Positions 1 to 6,263 of a DNA stretch of 7,690 bases are shown here, piece by piece; the first letter of the stretch is position 1, and each line of letters starts with the position of its first letter. The stretch covers positions 1 through 7,690 of the forward strand of contig JAGVKR010000642.1 in NCBI GenBank assembly GCA_020050375.1, in the 5' to 3' direction. The notes under the pieces were generated by a model. It did no database searches and was not told the DNA's origin. It saw only the letters and a program-made list of their open reading frames with translations. The DNA is from Planctomycetales bacterium (GTDB taxonomy: Bacteria > Planctomycetota > Planctomycetia > Planctomycetales > Planctomycetaceae). The position numbers and the translations under genes were made by a program.

Positions 1-1516
1 CGTGGTCGCGGTGCATGATCGTCGCCAGCGCGTCGACGCGGTTCCCTTTGACGAGAATGTCGACTTTCACCAGGTCGGCGGCGCGAAAGCCGATCACTTC
101 GTAATCCATCGTGCCGTAACCGCGGGTGATGCTTTTGAGCTTGTCGTGCATGTCGTAGATGACTTCGGCCAGCGGCAGCTCGTAGACGATTTGCGCGCGG
201 GTCGGGCCGAGGTATTCGGTGCTCTTGTACGTCCCGCGACGATCTTCGCAGAGCTGCATGATCTGGCCGATCGACTCGGCGGGGACGATAAAGTTCACGC
301 GCACGATCGGCTCGCGGAACTCTTTGATCATCCCGGTGACGGGGACGTCCTGTGGATTGTCGACCCGCTGCGTCGAGCCGTCCATCATGAGCAGCTCGTA
401 GGTGACGTTCGGGGCGGTCTGGATCAGGTCGATCGCGGCTTCTTTCTCGAGCCGTTGCTGAATGATCTCCATGTGCAGCATGCCGAGGAAGCCGCAGCGG
501 AAGCCGAATCCCAAAGCGTCGCTCGTCTCGGGAAGAAACGTGAAGCTGGCGTCGTTGAGCCCCATCTTCTGCAGCTCTTCGCGGAGCTTTTCGAAGTCGG
601 TGCTTTCGATCGGGTACATGCCGCAAAACACCATCTGCTGCGGAGGCTTGTACCCCGGCAGAGCCTGGGCCGCCGGGCGATTGGCCAGTGTGACCGTGTC
701 GCCGACGTGGACGCTCCCGAGGTCTTTAATGCCGGCGACGATGTAGCCGACCTGGCCGGGCCCCAGCTCGTCGCACTTGACCATGTCGGGCCGAAACTGG
801 CCGACTTCGAGCACCTCGTGAGAGGTGCCCGCCTTCATGAACAGGATTTTCATTCCCGGCGCAATCCGCCCTTCGCGAACGCGGACGTAGATGACGACGC
901 CGCGGTAGTTGTCGTACTTGCTGTCGAAGACCAGGGCCTGGACGGGCTTTTCAGGATCACCGCTCGGCGGGGGAACGCGTTCGATGAGCGCCTGAAGAAC
1001 GTCGTCGATACCGATCCCCGATTTGCCGCTCACCATCAGCACTTCTTCGGGCTCGATTCCGAGGACGGTGTGCATTTCGACGAGCACGTCTTCGGTCCGA
1101 ACAACGGGAAGGTCGATCTTGTTGATGCAGGGAATGATGACCAGGTCCGACTCGATCGCCGCATAGGCGTTGGCAACCGTCTGCGCCTGAACTCCCTGAA
1201 ACGCGTCGACCAAAAGCAGCGCCCCTTCGCACGCTGCCAGGCTTCGCGAGACCTCATAGTGAAAATCGACATGACCCGGCGTGTCAACCAGGTTCAGCTC
1301 GTACGTTTCCCCCTTGTACTTGTGGTGAATCGCGACCGCGCGCGCTTTGACGGTGATCCCCCGTTCGCGTTCGACGTCGAGATCGTCAAGAATCTGATCG
1401 CGAAACTCGCGCTGCGTGATCGTGCCGGTCTTCAGCAGAAGCTGATCGGCGAGCGTACTCTTGCCGTGATCGATGTGGGCGACGATCGAAAAGTTACGTA
1501 TAAGCCGCGCGTCCAT
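1..1516 (-). CDS. lepA: Elongation factor 4 (LepA), translational GTPase, 3' end missing
   Basis: LepA is a ribosome-associated cytoplasmic GTPase related to EF-G, linked to ribosome biogenesis, translation initiation and back-translocation. Read on the minus strand from the ATG at 1516, 505 codons are open to the window edge; the family is about 600 residues, so roughly the last 90-95 (most of the LepA-specific C-terminal domain) are missing. All GTPase motifs are visible: P-loop AHIDHGKST at residues 13-21, RGIT at 52-55, DTPGH at 78-82, NKID at 132-135 and SGKSG at 163-167. Domain II follows, then the EF-G III-like part (FGFRCGFLGMLHMEI) and the EF-G V-like part (REPIVRV ... YEVIGF). The start fits the family, which begins a few residues before IRNFSI. 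No clear Shine-Dalgarno site precedes it; an in-frame TTG five codons upstream is a weaker alternative. It lies 69 bases downstream of the toxin gene, co-directional. No frameshift or missing catalytic residue was seen. Confidence 0.97.
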   Translation of the reverse strand, partial: MDARLIRNFSIVAHIDHGKSTLADQLLLKTGTITQREFRDQILDDLDVERERGITVKARAVAIHHKYKGETYELNLVDTPGHVDFHYEVSRSLAACEGALLLVDAFQGVQAQTVANAYAAIESDLVIIPCINKIDLPVVRTEDVLVEMHTVLGIEPEEVLMVSGKSGIGIDDVLQALIERVPPPSGDPEKPVQALVFDSKYDNYRGVVIYVRVREGRIAPGMKILFMKAGTSHEVLEVGQFRPDMVKCDELGPGQVGYIVAGIKDLGSVHVGDTVTLANRPAAQALPGYKPPQQMVFCGMYPIESTDFEKLREELQKMGLNDASFTFLPETSDALGFGFRCGFLGMLHMEIIQQRLEKEAAIDLIQTAPNVTYELLMMDGSTQRVDNPQDVPVTGMIKEFREPIVRVNFIVPAESIGQIMQLCEDRRGTYKSTEYLGPTRAQIVYELPLAEVIYDMHDKLKSITRGYGTMDYEVIGFRAADLVKVDILVKGNRVDALATIMHRDH

Positions 1517-1543
1517 GAAATCATTTATCAAGTAGTGGTATTT

Positions 1544-1576
1544 CGGAATCGTAAGTCAGTTGGGGGCGATTTTCCG
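1544..1576. repeat. Imperfect inverted repeat between the toxin gene and lepA
   Basis: CGGAATCG (1544-1551) faces CGATTTTCCG (1567-1576). Eight base pairs form, interrupted by a two-base T bulge at 1570-1571, around a 15-base loop; T1543-A1577 and one or two G-T pairs could extend it. It fills the middle of the only gap in the minus-strand gene run, 28 bases before the lepA start codon. No T-tract follows on the minus strand, so it does not look like an intrinsic terminator. It could be an operator, an mRNA leader structure, or chance. Confidence 0.35.
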
Positions 1577-1585
1577 AGGCTCCCA

Positions 1586-2050
1586 TCAGTCGTCCGCAGG
1601 TGGTCCATGCTGTTTAGGCAATTCGGTCGCTGCAACCGACCAGTCCGAGACCGCCAAGCCGACGATGTCGCGAAAATCGCGCTGATTGCGTGAAATCACA
1701 ACTGCACCGCAGGCCAATGCGATCGCCGCGATGCGGAGGTCGTTCTTTCCCCGTCTTCGGTGTTCCGTTCGAAGTTGACGATAGATCGTTGCTGCGGCGT
1801 CACCGAACGGAAGGATCTGGATTTGACGAAAGAATTCCACGCTACGTTGCAGCTCCGCATACGTTCGAACAAGGCGCGCGTCATTCTTTGCCTGCCGGAT
1901 CTGGGAATACCATCCGGTGAGGGTCTCCTCGACGGTGACGATCGTCACAGAGAATCGGTTGCCCGTCAATGCCTGAACATGCGCACGGACGGCCTCGTTG
2001 CCCTGAATCAGCAAGCTCAGCACATCCGTGTCGAGGGCAAACAGCGTCAT
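1586..2050 (-). CDS. VapC-family PIN-domain toxin (putative ribonuclease)
   Basis: This 154-residue protein has the size and layout of a PIN-domain endoribonuclease toxin of type II toxin-antitoxin systems. Such toxins cut specific RNAs (tRNA or rRNA in studied cases) with Mg2+ or Mn2+ held by acidic residues. The expected acidic set is present: D7 and D9 in LDTDVLSLL, E41/E42 in VEETLTGW, D104 in KNDLRIAAIAL, and D125 in the closing NQRDF motif. The active site therefore looks intact. Its ATG (2050-2048) overlaps the TGA of the preceding antitoxin gene (2049-2047), so translation is probably coupled; no strong separate ribosome binding site is seen. The last 15 or so residues (ELPKQHGPPADD) are polar and probably disordered. 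RNA target unknown. A housekeeping PIN nuclease is less likely given the partner gene. Confidence 0.9.
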   Translation of the reverse strand: MTLFALDTDVLSLLIQGNEAVRAHVQALTGNRFSVTIVTVEETLTGWYSQIRQAKNDARLVRTYAELQRSVEFFRQIQILPFGDAAATIYRQLRTEHRRRGKNDLRIAAIALACGAVVISRNQRDFRDIVGLAVSDWSVAATELPKQHGPPADD

Positions 2051-2349
2051 GGCGCCGACTCATCTTCATCGACCTGCCGACGGTAATCCGCAATGTTTTG
2101 AAGATACTGTTCAAGATCGGGATGGTCTTTCCAGGCCCCGGCGATTGCCAGCCAGGGATTCGGCTCGTTCGAACCCGGCAATGAGATCTCCACCAACTGT
2201 CCGCCGGCGATCTGATCCATTGCCATCTGCCGCAATTGCTGCACCGCTTGACCCGGCGTATCGGCTTCAGTCTCAAGCAACATGGGTTGTGAGATCGACG
2301 CGCGATAACGACGGTCGCCAATTTGTTTCACAAGGGCTGTTACGGTCAT
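2047..2349 (-). CDS. Putative antitoxin of the VapC toxin, HicB-like
   Basis: A 100-residue acidic protein immediately upstream of, and overlapping by 4 bases, the PIN toxin gene, which is the standard antitoxin position. Residues 1-50 resemble the HicB-like fold: two short strands (TALVKQI, RRYRASIS), then a helix rich in Q and R after TPGQA. Residues 64-94 (NPWLAIAGAWKDHPDLE and on to YRRQVDEDE) resemble the C-terminal tail I recall from antitoxins paired with VapC toxins, which I infer binds the toxin. No ribbon-helix-helix, AbrB, Phd or helix-turn-helix DNA-binding segment is evident, so autoregulation of the operon cannot be assumed. The start at 2349 is supported by the AGAGGA site at 2358-2363, 8 bases upstream. 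The gene begins 13 bases after the glucokinase stop, suggesting co-transcription. The antitoxin role is inferred from context and tail similarity. Confidence 0.78.
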   Translation of the reverse strand: MTVTALVKQIGDRRYRASISQPMLLETEADTPGQAVQQLRQMAMDQIAGGQLVEISLPGSNEPNPWLAIAGAWKDHPDLEQYLQNIADYRRQVDEDESAP

Positions 2350-2357
2350 TTCAAAGA

Positions 2358-2363
2358 TCCTCT
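2358..2363 (-). promoter_or_regulatory. Ribosome binding site of the antitoxin, overlapping the glucokinase stop
   Basis: On the minus strand AGAGGA lies 8 bases before the ATG at 2349, and its first base is the last base of the glucokinase TGA (2365-2363). Ribosomes ending on glucokinase would cover this site, so reinitiation or coupling is plausible. It is one of the few recognisable Shine-Dalgarno sites in the window and decides the antitoxin start. Confidence 0.55.
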
Positions 2364-3373
2364 CAGACTTTCTTCCCGAATTTCAACCGTGCGCATCCGG
2401 CTGCCCCGATGAAACCCGCGTCGCCTCCCAGACTGGCATAGTCGACGATCGTTTTCGCAGAGAGTGTCGGGAAGGCCCGTTTCCTGACTTCGTTGCGGAT
2501 TTCCTGAATGAATCGCCGGCCGAGCGGCGTGGCGTTGCGGCCGAACGTCATCCCCCCACCGAACAATACCATCTCCGGGTCGATTGTGTGCATCAGCGTG
2601 ACCGTCCCCACCCCCATGTACCGCGCCGTCTCCATGACCAGCTCATCGCACAGCACGTCCCCCGCCTCGGCGAGCTGGCTAATCAGGAGAGGGGTGAGCT
2701 CTTCGCCCGCGTCCACTCGTGCTGAGATCGCCGACTGTCGGCCCGATTCGAGGGCTTCTTCGCAACGGGCGATGACCGCCTTCGCGCCGGCATACGCCTC
2801 AAGCGTCCCGTACTGGCCGGTGCCGCATAAACGGCCGTTCGTCATTTCGACGATGATATGCCCACACTCGGCTCCGTGAGAATGCGCCCCCTCGATGATC
2901 AAGTGATCGAGAATGATCCCGCACCCGATGCCCGTCCCCAGCGTCCAGAAGACGAGGCTGTTGGCATCGCGTGCCGCTCCCGCCCAGAATTCTCCATAGG
3001 CGGCGGCATTTGCATCGTTCTGCAGCACCGTTCGCAGACCGAGCCGTTGGCCGACCGCGTCGCGGACAGGAAAATCGTTCCATCCCGGGAGGTTCGGCGG
3101 GTCGAGCAACATCCCGGCGGGGATGTCCATCGTTCCCGGTGTTGCAAGACCCACTCCGGAGATGCGATCCTTCGTCACCCCAGCCTCGACGATCGCCTGC
3201 TCTGCGGCGCTGACCAGACTTGCGACACCGACCGTCGGTCCTTTGATGGCGTCCGTCGGCAGACTGACGTGCGACAGCGGGTGGCCGGTGTCGTTCACAA
3301 CACCCGCCTTGATGTTCGTTCCGCCCAGATCGATGCCGACGTAAAATGGTCCGCTTCCGACTGTTGTAGTCAT
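2363..3373 (-). CDS. ROK-family glucokinase
   Basis: The 336-residue length and motif order fit bacterial ROK glucokinases, which phosphorylate glucose to glucose-6-phosphate with ATP in the cytoplasm. Visible are the phosphate-binding DLGGTNIKAG (15-24), the substrate region GVGLATPGTMD (73-83) and PNLPGWNDFPV (93-103), the catalytic-Asp motif QNDANAAAYGE (118-128, D120), the second ATP motif GTGIGCGI (146-153), the sugar/zinc region E169 to H172, and FGGGM (271-275). The structural zinc motif, normally C-x-C-G-x-x-G-C-x-E, is here C183-G-T185-G-Q-Y-G-T190-L-E192, so two of three cysteines are threonine. The reading frame is open upstream to 4039, but the ATG at 3373 is chosen because the ROK domain starts there, the extension has no family similarity and it lies antisense to the WD40 gene, and a promoter sits just before 3373. 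First gene of the minus-strand run towards the toxin-antitoxin pair and lepA. Other ROK sugar kinases are possible, but the PNLPGW motif favours glucokinase. Confidence 0.92.
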   Translation of the reverse strand: MTTTVGSGPFYVGIDLGGTNIKAGVVNDTGHPLSHVSLPTDAIKGPTVGVASLVSAAEQAIVEAGVTKDRISGVGLATPGTMDIPAGMLLDPPNLPGWNDFPVRDAVGQRLGLRTVLQNDANAAAYGEFWAGAARDANSLVFWTLGTGIGCGIILDHLIIEGAHSHGAECGHIIVEMTNGRLCGTGQYGTLEAYAGAKAVIARCEEALESGRQSAISARVDAGEELTPLLISQLAEAGDVLCDELVMETARYMGVGTVTLMHTIDPEMVLFGGGMTFGRNATPLGRRFIQEIRNEVRKRAFPTLSAKTIVDYASLGGDAGFIGAAGCARLKFGKKV

Positions 3374-3378
3374 ATCCG

Positions 3379-3408
3379 AGTATAGTCGGCCGGGGGTTTG
3401 CGGTTCAA
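3379..3408 (-). promoter_or_regulatory. Sigma70-type promoter of the glucokinase gene, probably leaderless
   Basis: On the minus strand, -35 TTGAAC (3408-3403, 4 of 6 consensus bases) and -10 TATACT (3384-3379, 5 of 6) are separated by 18 bases. Counting about 7 bases from the -10 puts transcription start near 3371-3373, on or next to the ATG at 3373. No Shine-Dalgarno site lies before that ATG, consistent with a leaderless mRNA. Prediction by eye only. Confidence 0.55.
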
Positions 3409-3417
3409 TCTCAGCCG

Positions 3418-3446
3418 TTGACAGGGCGCAGCACGCGAACCACACT
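3418..3446 (+). promoter_or_regulatory. Possible promoter of the WD40 gene
   Basis: A perfect -35 hexamer TTGACA at 3418-3423 is followed after 17 bases by CACACT (3441-3446). The latter matches only 3 of 6 of TATAAT but keeps the important second A and final T. Transcription would start near 3453, giving a leader of about 44 bases. It stands back to back with the glucokinase promoter, the two -35 boxes being 9 bases apart. The -10 is weak, so this is tentative. Confidence 0.4.
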
Positions 3447-3481
3447 ACAGGCCCGAGTCGAATCCGCCTGAAGCTCCCTCC

Positions 3482-3486
3482 GGTGA
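3482..3486 (+). promoter_or_regulatory. Weak ribosome binding site of the WD40 gene
   Basis: GGTGA, matching part of the AGGAGGTGA anti-anti-SD consensus, ends 10 bases before the ATG at 3497. It favours 3497, or the second ATG at 3503, as the start; the two differ by only two residues, both ahead of the signal-peptide core. Confidence 0.4.
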
Positions 3487-3496
3487 GGCTGTCGCC

Positions 3497-6259
3497 ATGC
3501 TGATGCGTCGCTCCCTGTACCCTGCCGCGGTGGTTTCGATTGCCGGTCTGGCATGGGCGGGCCTGACGAGTCTTGCCCAAGAGCCGGCTGCCGATGCCAA
3601 GGTGCTCGTCGGCCACACCGATCCGGTCTACTCCGTCGACTCCACTCCCGACGGACTGCGGATCGTCACCGGCAGCTTCGACAAGACGCTCAAGCTGTGG
3701 GACGCGGGTACGCGAAAACCGACGCGGACATTTGTGGGCCACACAAACCTCGTATTGACCGTCGCAGTCTCGAAGGATGGCACGAGAATCGCGTCCGGCT
3801 CGCTCGACAACACGGTCAAGCTCTGGGACGTGCCTATCGATTCGCCGCGATCGACCATCGCCGCGCACCAACCTGCAGCGAGCGCAATTGCCGTCAGCGC
3901 GGATGGCAAGCTCTACGCAACGGGGGGAGCCGACAAGTCGATCCGCTTGTGGAACGCCACCGATGGCAAAGTGCTCCGCGAGCTGACAGGTCACACCGCG
4001 ACGGTCCTCAAGCTCGATTTCCGAAAGGACAATCAGCAACTCGCCTCGGCCGATGAAGCCGGTGTGGTCCGTCTATGGAACCCGGCTGATGGCGCGCTCC
4101 AGGGCGTCGTTGGAGCTCACATCGGCCCGGTGACAGGGGTCGCGTTTCATCCCAATAACACCTTGTTGCTGACGGCCGGCGGCGATGGGCTGGTGAAGGC
4201 CTGGCCCGTTGCGATTCCGGCAGCACGTCCGATCGCCGGGCACTCGGGAGCCGTGACCGCCGTATCGGTCAGCCCGAATGGTCAACTGGTCGCTTCAGCC
4301 AGCGCCGACAAATCGGCTCGCTTGTGGACGCTCGCCGACGGCAAACCGGTCCGTAATTTCGATGGTCACGGGGGTGTCGTCACCAGCATCGTCTTCAGTC
4401 CGAATGGATCGCAGGTGACCACCGGCTGCGACGACAAGATCGCCCGCGTCTTCGACGTCAGCAATGGCAGCCTGATCAAAGCTTTCGCTCCCCTCCCCGC
4501 AGAGGTTAGCGCGGCGGCCGTCAGCCCCGACGGAAGTCAGGCGGTGGTGGGAGACGCAGGGGGCGTCGTCAAGGTTTTCACAGTCGCCGATGGCGCCGAA
4601 GTCCGAGTCTTGCCAGGCCACACCGGCAAGGTTGCCGGCGCGACGTTCACTCCCAACGGCGCACAGATCGTCACGACGGGGGCCGATAAGACCCTGCGCA
4701 TCTGGAACGCGGCGGACGGGGCCATGATCCGCTCGATTGATACGGGCGCATCCATCACCGCGCTAGCGATCTCAGCCGACAATCTCCTCGCCGCGGTTGG
4801 CGGCGAAGACAAGTCGATCCGCATCTACAATCTCGCCGATGGAGCTCTCAAGGGAACGCTTGCCGGCCACACCGAGACTCTCGCCGCCCTGCAATTCAGC
4901 GCGGACTCTCAAAAGCTTGTCTCCGCCAGTGCCGACCAAACTGTCCGCGTCTGGGATGTAAAAATCGGCCGGACCGCGCAGCACTTCGTCGATCACAAAG
5001 GGCCCATAGCGGCGGTCGCCTTCGTCCCCGACAACAAGACGATCGTCTCTGGCGGGGCCGACACTCTGCTGAACGTCAACATTGTCTCGCTCCAGCGGAT
5101 GCACGTCACCGACGACAAAGGGGTGAACGCGCTCGCCATCTCGCAAAACGGAGCGCAGTACGCGACCGCCGACGGCGATGGCACGGTGAAAACCTGGGAC
5201 GCCAATAACGGGAACCTCGTCCGCGCCTTCGCCGGATTACAGGCCCCGGCCCTCGCCGTAGCGTTTCACCCTAACAACAACCAGGTCGCAGGGAGCGGCG
5301 CCGACAAAAGCGTGCTGCTCTGGAATGTCGCCGACGGAGTGGTCCAGTTGAAGTTCGCATTGCCTGCGGAGGGAACCCGCCTGGCCTACAGTCCCGATGG
5401 TAAAAAGCTGATCGCCGCTCTCGGCGACCAGTCAATTCAGCTCTTCAATCCCACGCCGGCCGCGCCTGCGGCTGGACTTCCGTCCGCGCCTCCGGAAGCA
5501 GTCCAGACTTTGAAAGGTTGTGCCGGCCCGATCACAGGACTCGCATTCGCGTCTGACAGCCGCACCGCACTTTCGGTATCAAGCGACGGTCCGCTCAGGA
5601 CCTGGTCGATCGCATCACCAGAGTCTGCGCTCAATCTGGCCGGTCATGCGTCGCAGGTGTATGGGCTGAGCTTCAGTCCCGACGGAAAGCTGCTGGCATC
5701 GGCGTCCAACGACAAGACCGTGAAGATCTGGGATCTGGCAGCCGGGAAAGAATCGAAGGCTCTCGCCGCGCAAGGCGCCGCCGTTTACTCGGTGGCCTTC
5801 AGCCCCGACGGCACGCAATTGCTCACCGGTGGAGGCGATAAAACCATTCGACTGTTCGACGTCGCCGGCGGTGGTGAAATCCGACAATTCGCCGGCGCCG
5901 AAGGGGCGGTCTACACTGTCGCCTTTCAACCGCAGGGACCGCTCGTGGCTGCCGCCGGCGTCGACAAGAAGATCCGGTTGTGGAACTCGACGAATGCCCA
6001 GGCGGTCGCAACGCTCGCCGGACATACCGACGACATCTATCGCGTGCAGTTCAGCCCGGCGGGAACGCGATTGATGTCGGTTGGGTATTCCGGCGTCGTC
6101 AATGTCTGGGACGTTTCGAATCCGGCCAAGCCGCTGTTCAGCACGAAGCTGCCGGTGGTGATCTACTCCGCCGGTTATTTCCCCGACGGAAAGCGGATCG
6201 CCGTGACGGCCAACGACGGCAAGACTTATCTCGTCGATGTTCCGCCCGAAGCGCAATAG
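3497..6259 (+). CDS. Exported 21-blade WD40 repeat protein
   Basis: A 920-residue protein with a signal peptide and WD40 repeats only. Residues 1-27 have a basic start (MLMRR), a hydrophobic core and a likely signal peptidase I site after S-L-A (residue 27). From residue 36 to the end it divides into 21 units of 38-52 residues, most with the pattern GH - hydrophobic - V.F.PDG - L.SGG.DK..R.W[DN] - DG. Canonical GH is kept in nine units (1, 2, 4, 6, 7, 9, 11, 17, 20). Units 8, 12, 13, 15 and 21 are the most degenerate. A Pro/Ala-rich stretch at residues 652-671 interrupts after unit 15. WD40 propellers are rigid protein-binding platforms with no catalysis of their own. No kinase, cytochrome c, DUF1549/1553 or anchor domain, often fused to WD40 in planctomycetes, is present, so a soluble periplasmic or secreted location is inferred. 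Partner unknown. It is transcribed divergently from glucokinase and ends 4 bases from the convergent hydrolase-like gene. Confidence 0.93.
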   Translation: MLMRRSLYPAAVVSIAGLAWAGLTSLAQEPAADAKVLVGHTDPVYSVDSTPDGLRIVTGSFDKTLKLWDAGTRKPTRTFVGHTNLVLTVAVSKDGTRIASGSLDNTVKLWDVPIDSPRSTIAAHQPAASAIAVSADGKLYATGGADKSIRLWNATDGKVLRELTGHTATVLKLDFRKDNQQLASADEAGVVRLWNPADGALQGVVGAHIGPVTGVAFHPNNTLLLTAGGDGLVKAWPVAIPAARPIAGHSGAVTAVSVSPNGQLVASASADKSARLWTLADGKPVRNFDGHGGVVTSIVFSPNGSQVTTGCDDKIARVFDVSNGSLIKAFAPLPAEVSAAAVSPDGSQAVVGDAGGVVKVFTVADGAEVRVLPGHTGKVAGATFTPNGAQIVTTGADKTLRIWNAADGAMIRSIDTGASITALAISADNLLAAVGGEDKSIRIYNLADGALKGTLAGHTETLAALQFSADSQKLVSASADQTVRVWDVKIGRTAQHFVDHKGPIAAVAFVPDNKTIVSGGADTLLNVNIVSLQRMHVTDDKGVNALAISQNGAQYATADGDGTVKTWDANNGNLVRAFAGLQAPALAVAFHPNNNQVAGSGADKSVLLWNVADGVVQLKFALPAEGTRLAYSPDGKKLIAALGDQSIQLFNPTPAAPAAGLPSAPPEAVQTLKGCAGPITGLAFASDSRTALSVSSDGPLRTWSIASPESALNLAGHASQVYGLSFSPDGKLLASASNDKTVKIWDLAAGKESKALAAQGAAVYSVAFSPDGTQLLTGGGDKTIRLFDVAGGGEIRQFAGAEGAVYTVAFQPQGPLVAAAGVDKKIRLWNSTNAQAVATLAGHTDDIYRVQFSPAGTRLMSVGYSGVVNVWDVSNPAKPLFSTKLPVVIYSAGYFPDGKRIAVTANDGKTYLVDVPPEAQ
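3602..6256 (+). repeat. Tandem array of 21 WD40-encoding units, about 126 bp each
   Basis: Protein units begin at residues 36, 79, 121, 163, 205, 246, 288, 330, 372, 414, 455, 497, 538, 578, 620, 672, 714, 756, 798, 840 and 883. They are diverged at DNA level, so this is an old array, not a recent expansion. The longest near-identity I noticed is 15 bases, GACAAGTCGATCCGC, in units 3 (3932-3946) and 10 (4808-4822), exactly seven units apart. Three groups of seven would be 3602-4483, 4484-5353 and 5354-6256. Confidence 0.85.
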
Positions 6260-6263
6260 TGCG

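Noticed and set aside
957..1287. Minus-strand short frames inside lepA, with different phase
   Set aside because: Arg/Ser-rich shadow frames of the G-domain coding sequence, without start signals.
1517..1585. A separate lepA promoter
   Set aside because: The stretch is AT-richer near TTGATAAAT, but no -35/-10 pair with acceptable match and spacing could be found by eye.
2..1693. Long plus-strand open frame (563 codons) across lepA
   Set aside because: It lies antisense to a complete set of LepA GTPase motifs and has no recognisable domain. Its length follows from GC-rich codon bias of the real gene.
2028..2441. Plus-strand frames opposite the antitoxin and toxin genes
   Set aside because: Compositionally odd, without domains, and opposite a well-supported overlapping gene pair.
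3374..4039. N-terminal extension of the glucokinase frame by 222 codons
   Set aside because: The extra residues resemble no domain and lie antisense to the WD40 start and divergent promoters, while the ROK domain starts normally at the ATG at 3373.
3602..6256. WD40 array read as a DNA satellite or CRISPR-like repeat
   Set aside because: The periodicity is at protein level in a single open frame. DNA units are diverged and there are no fixed repeats with unique spacers.
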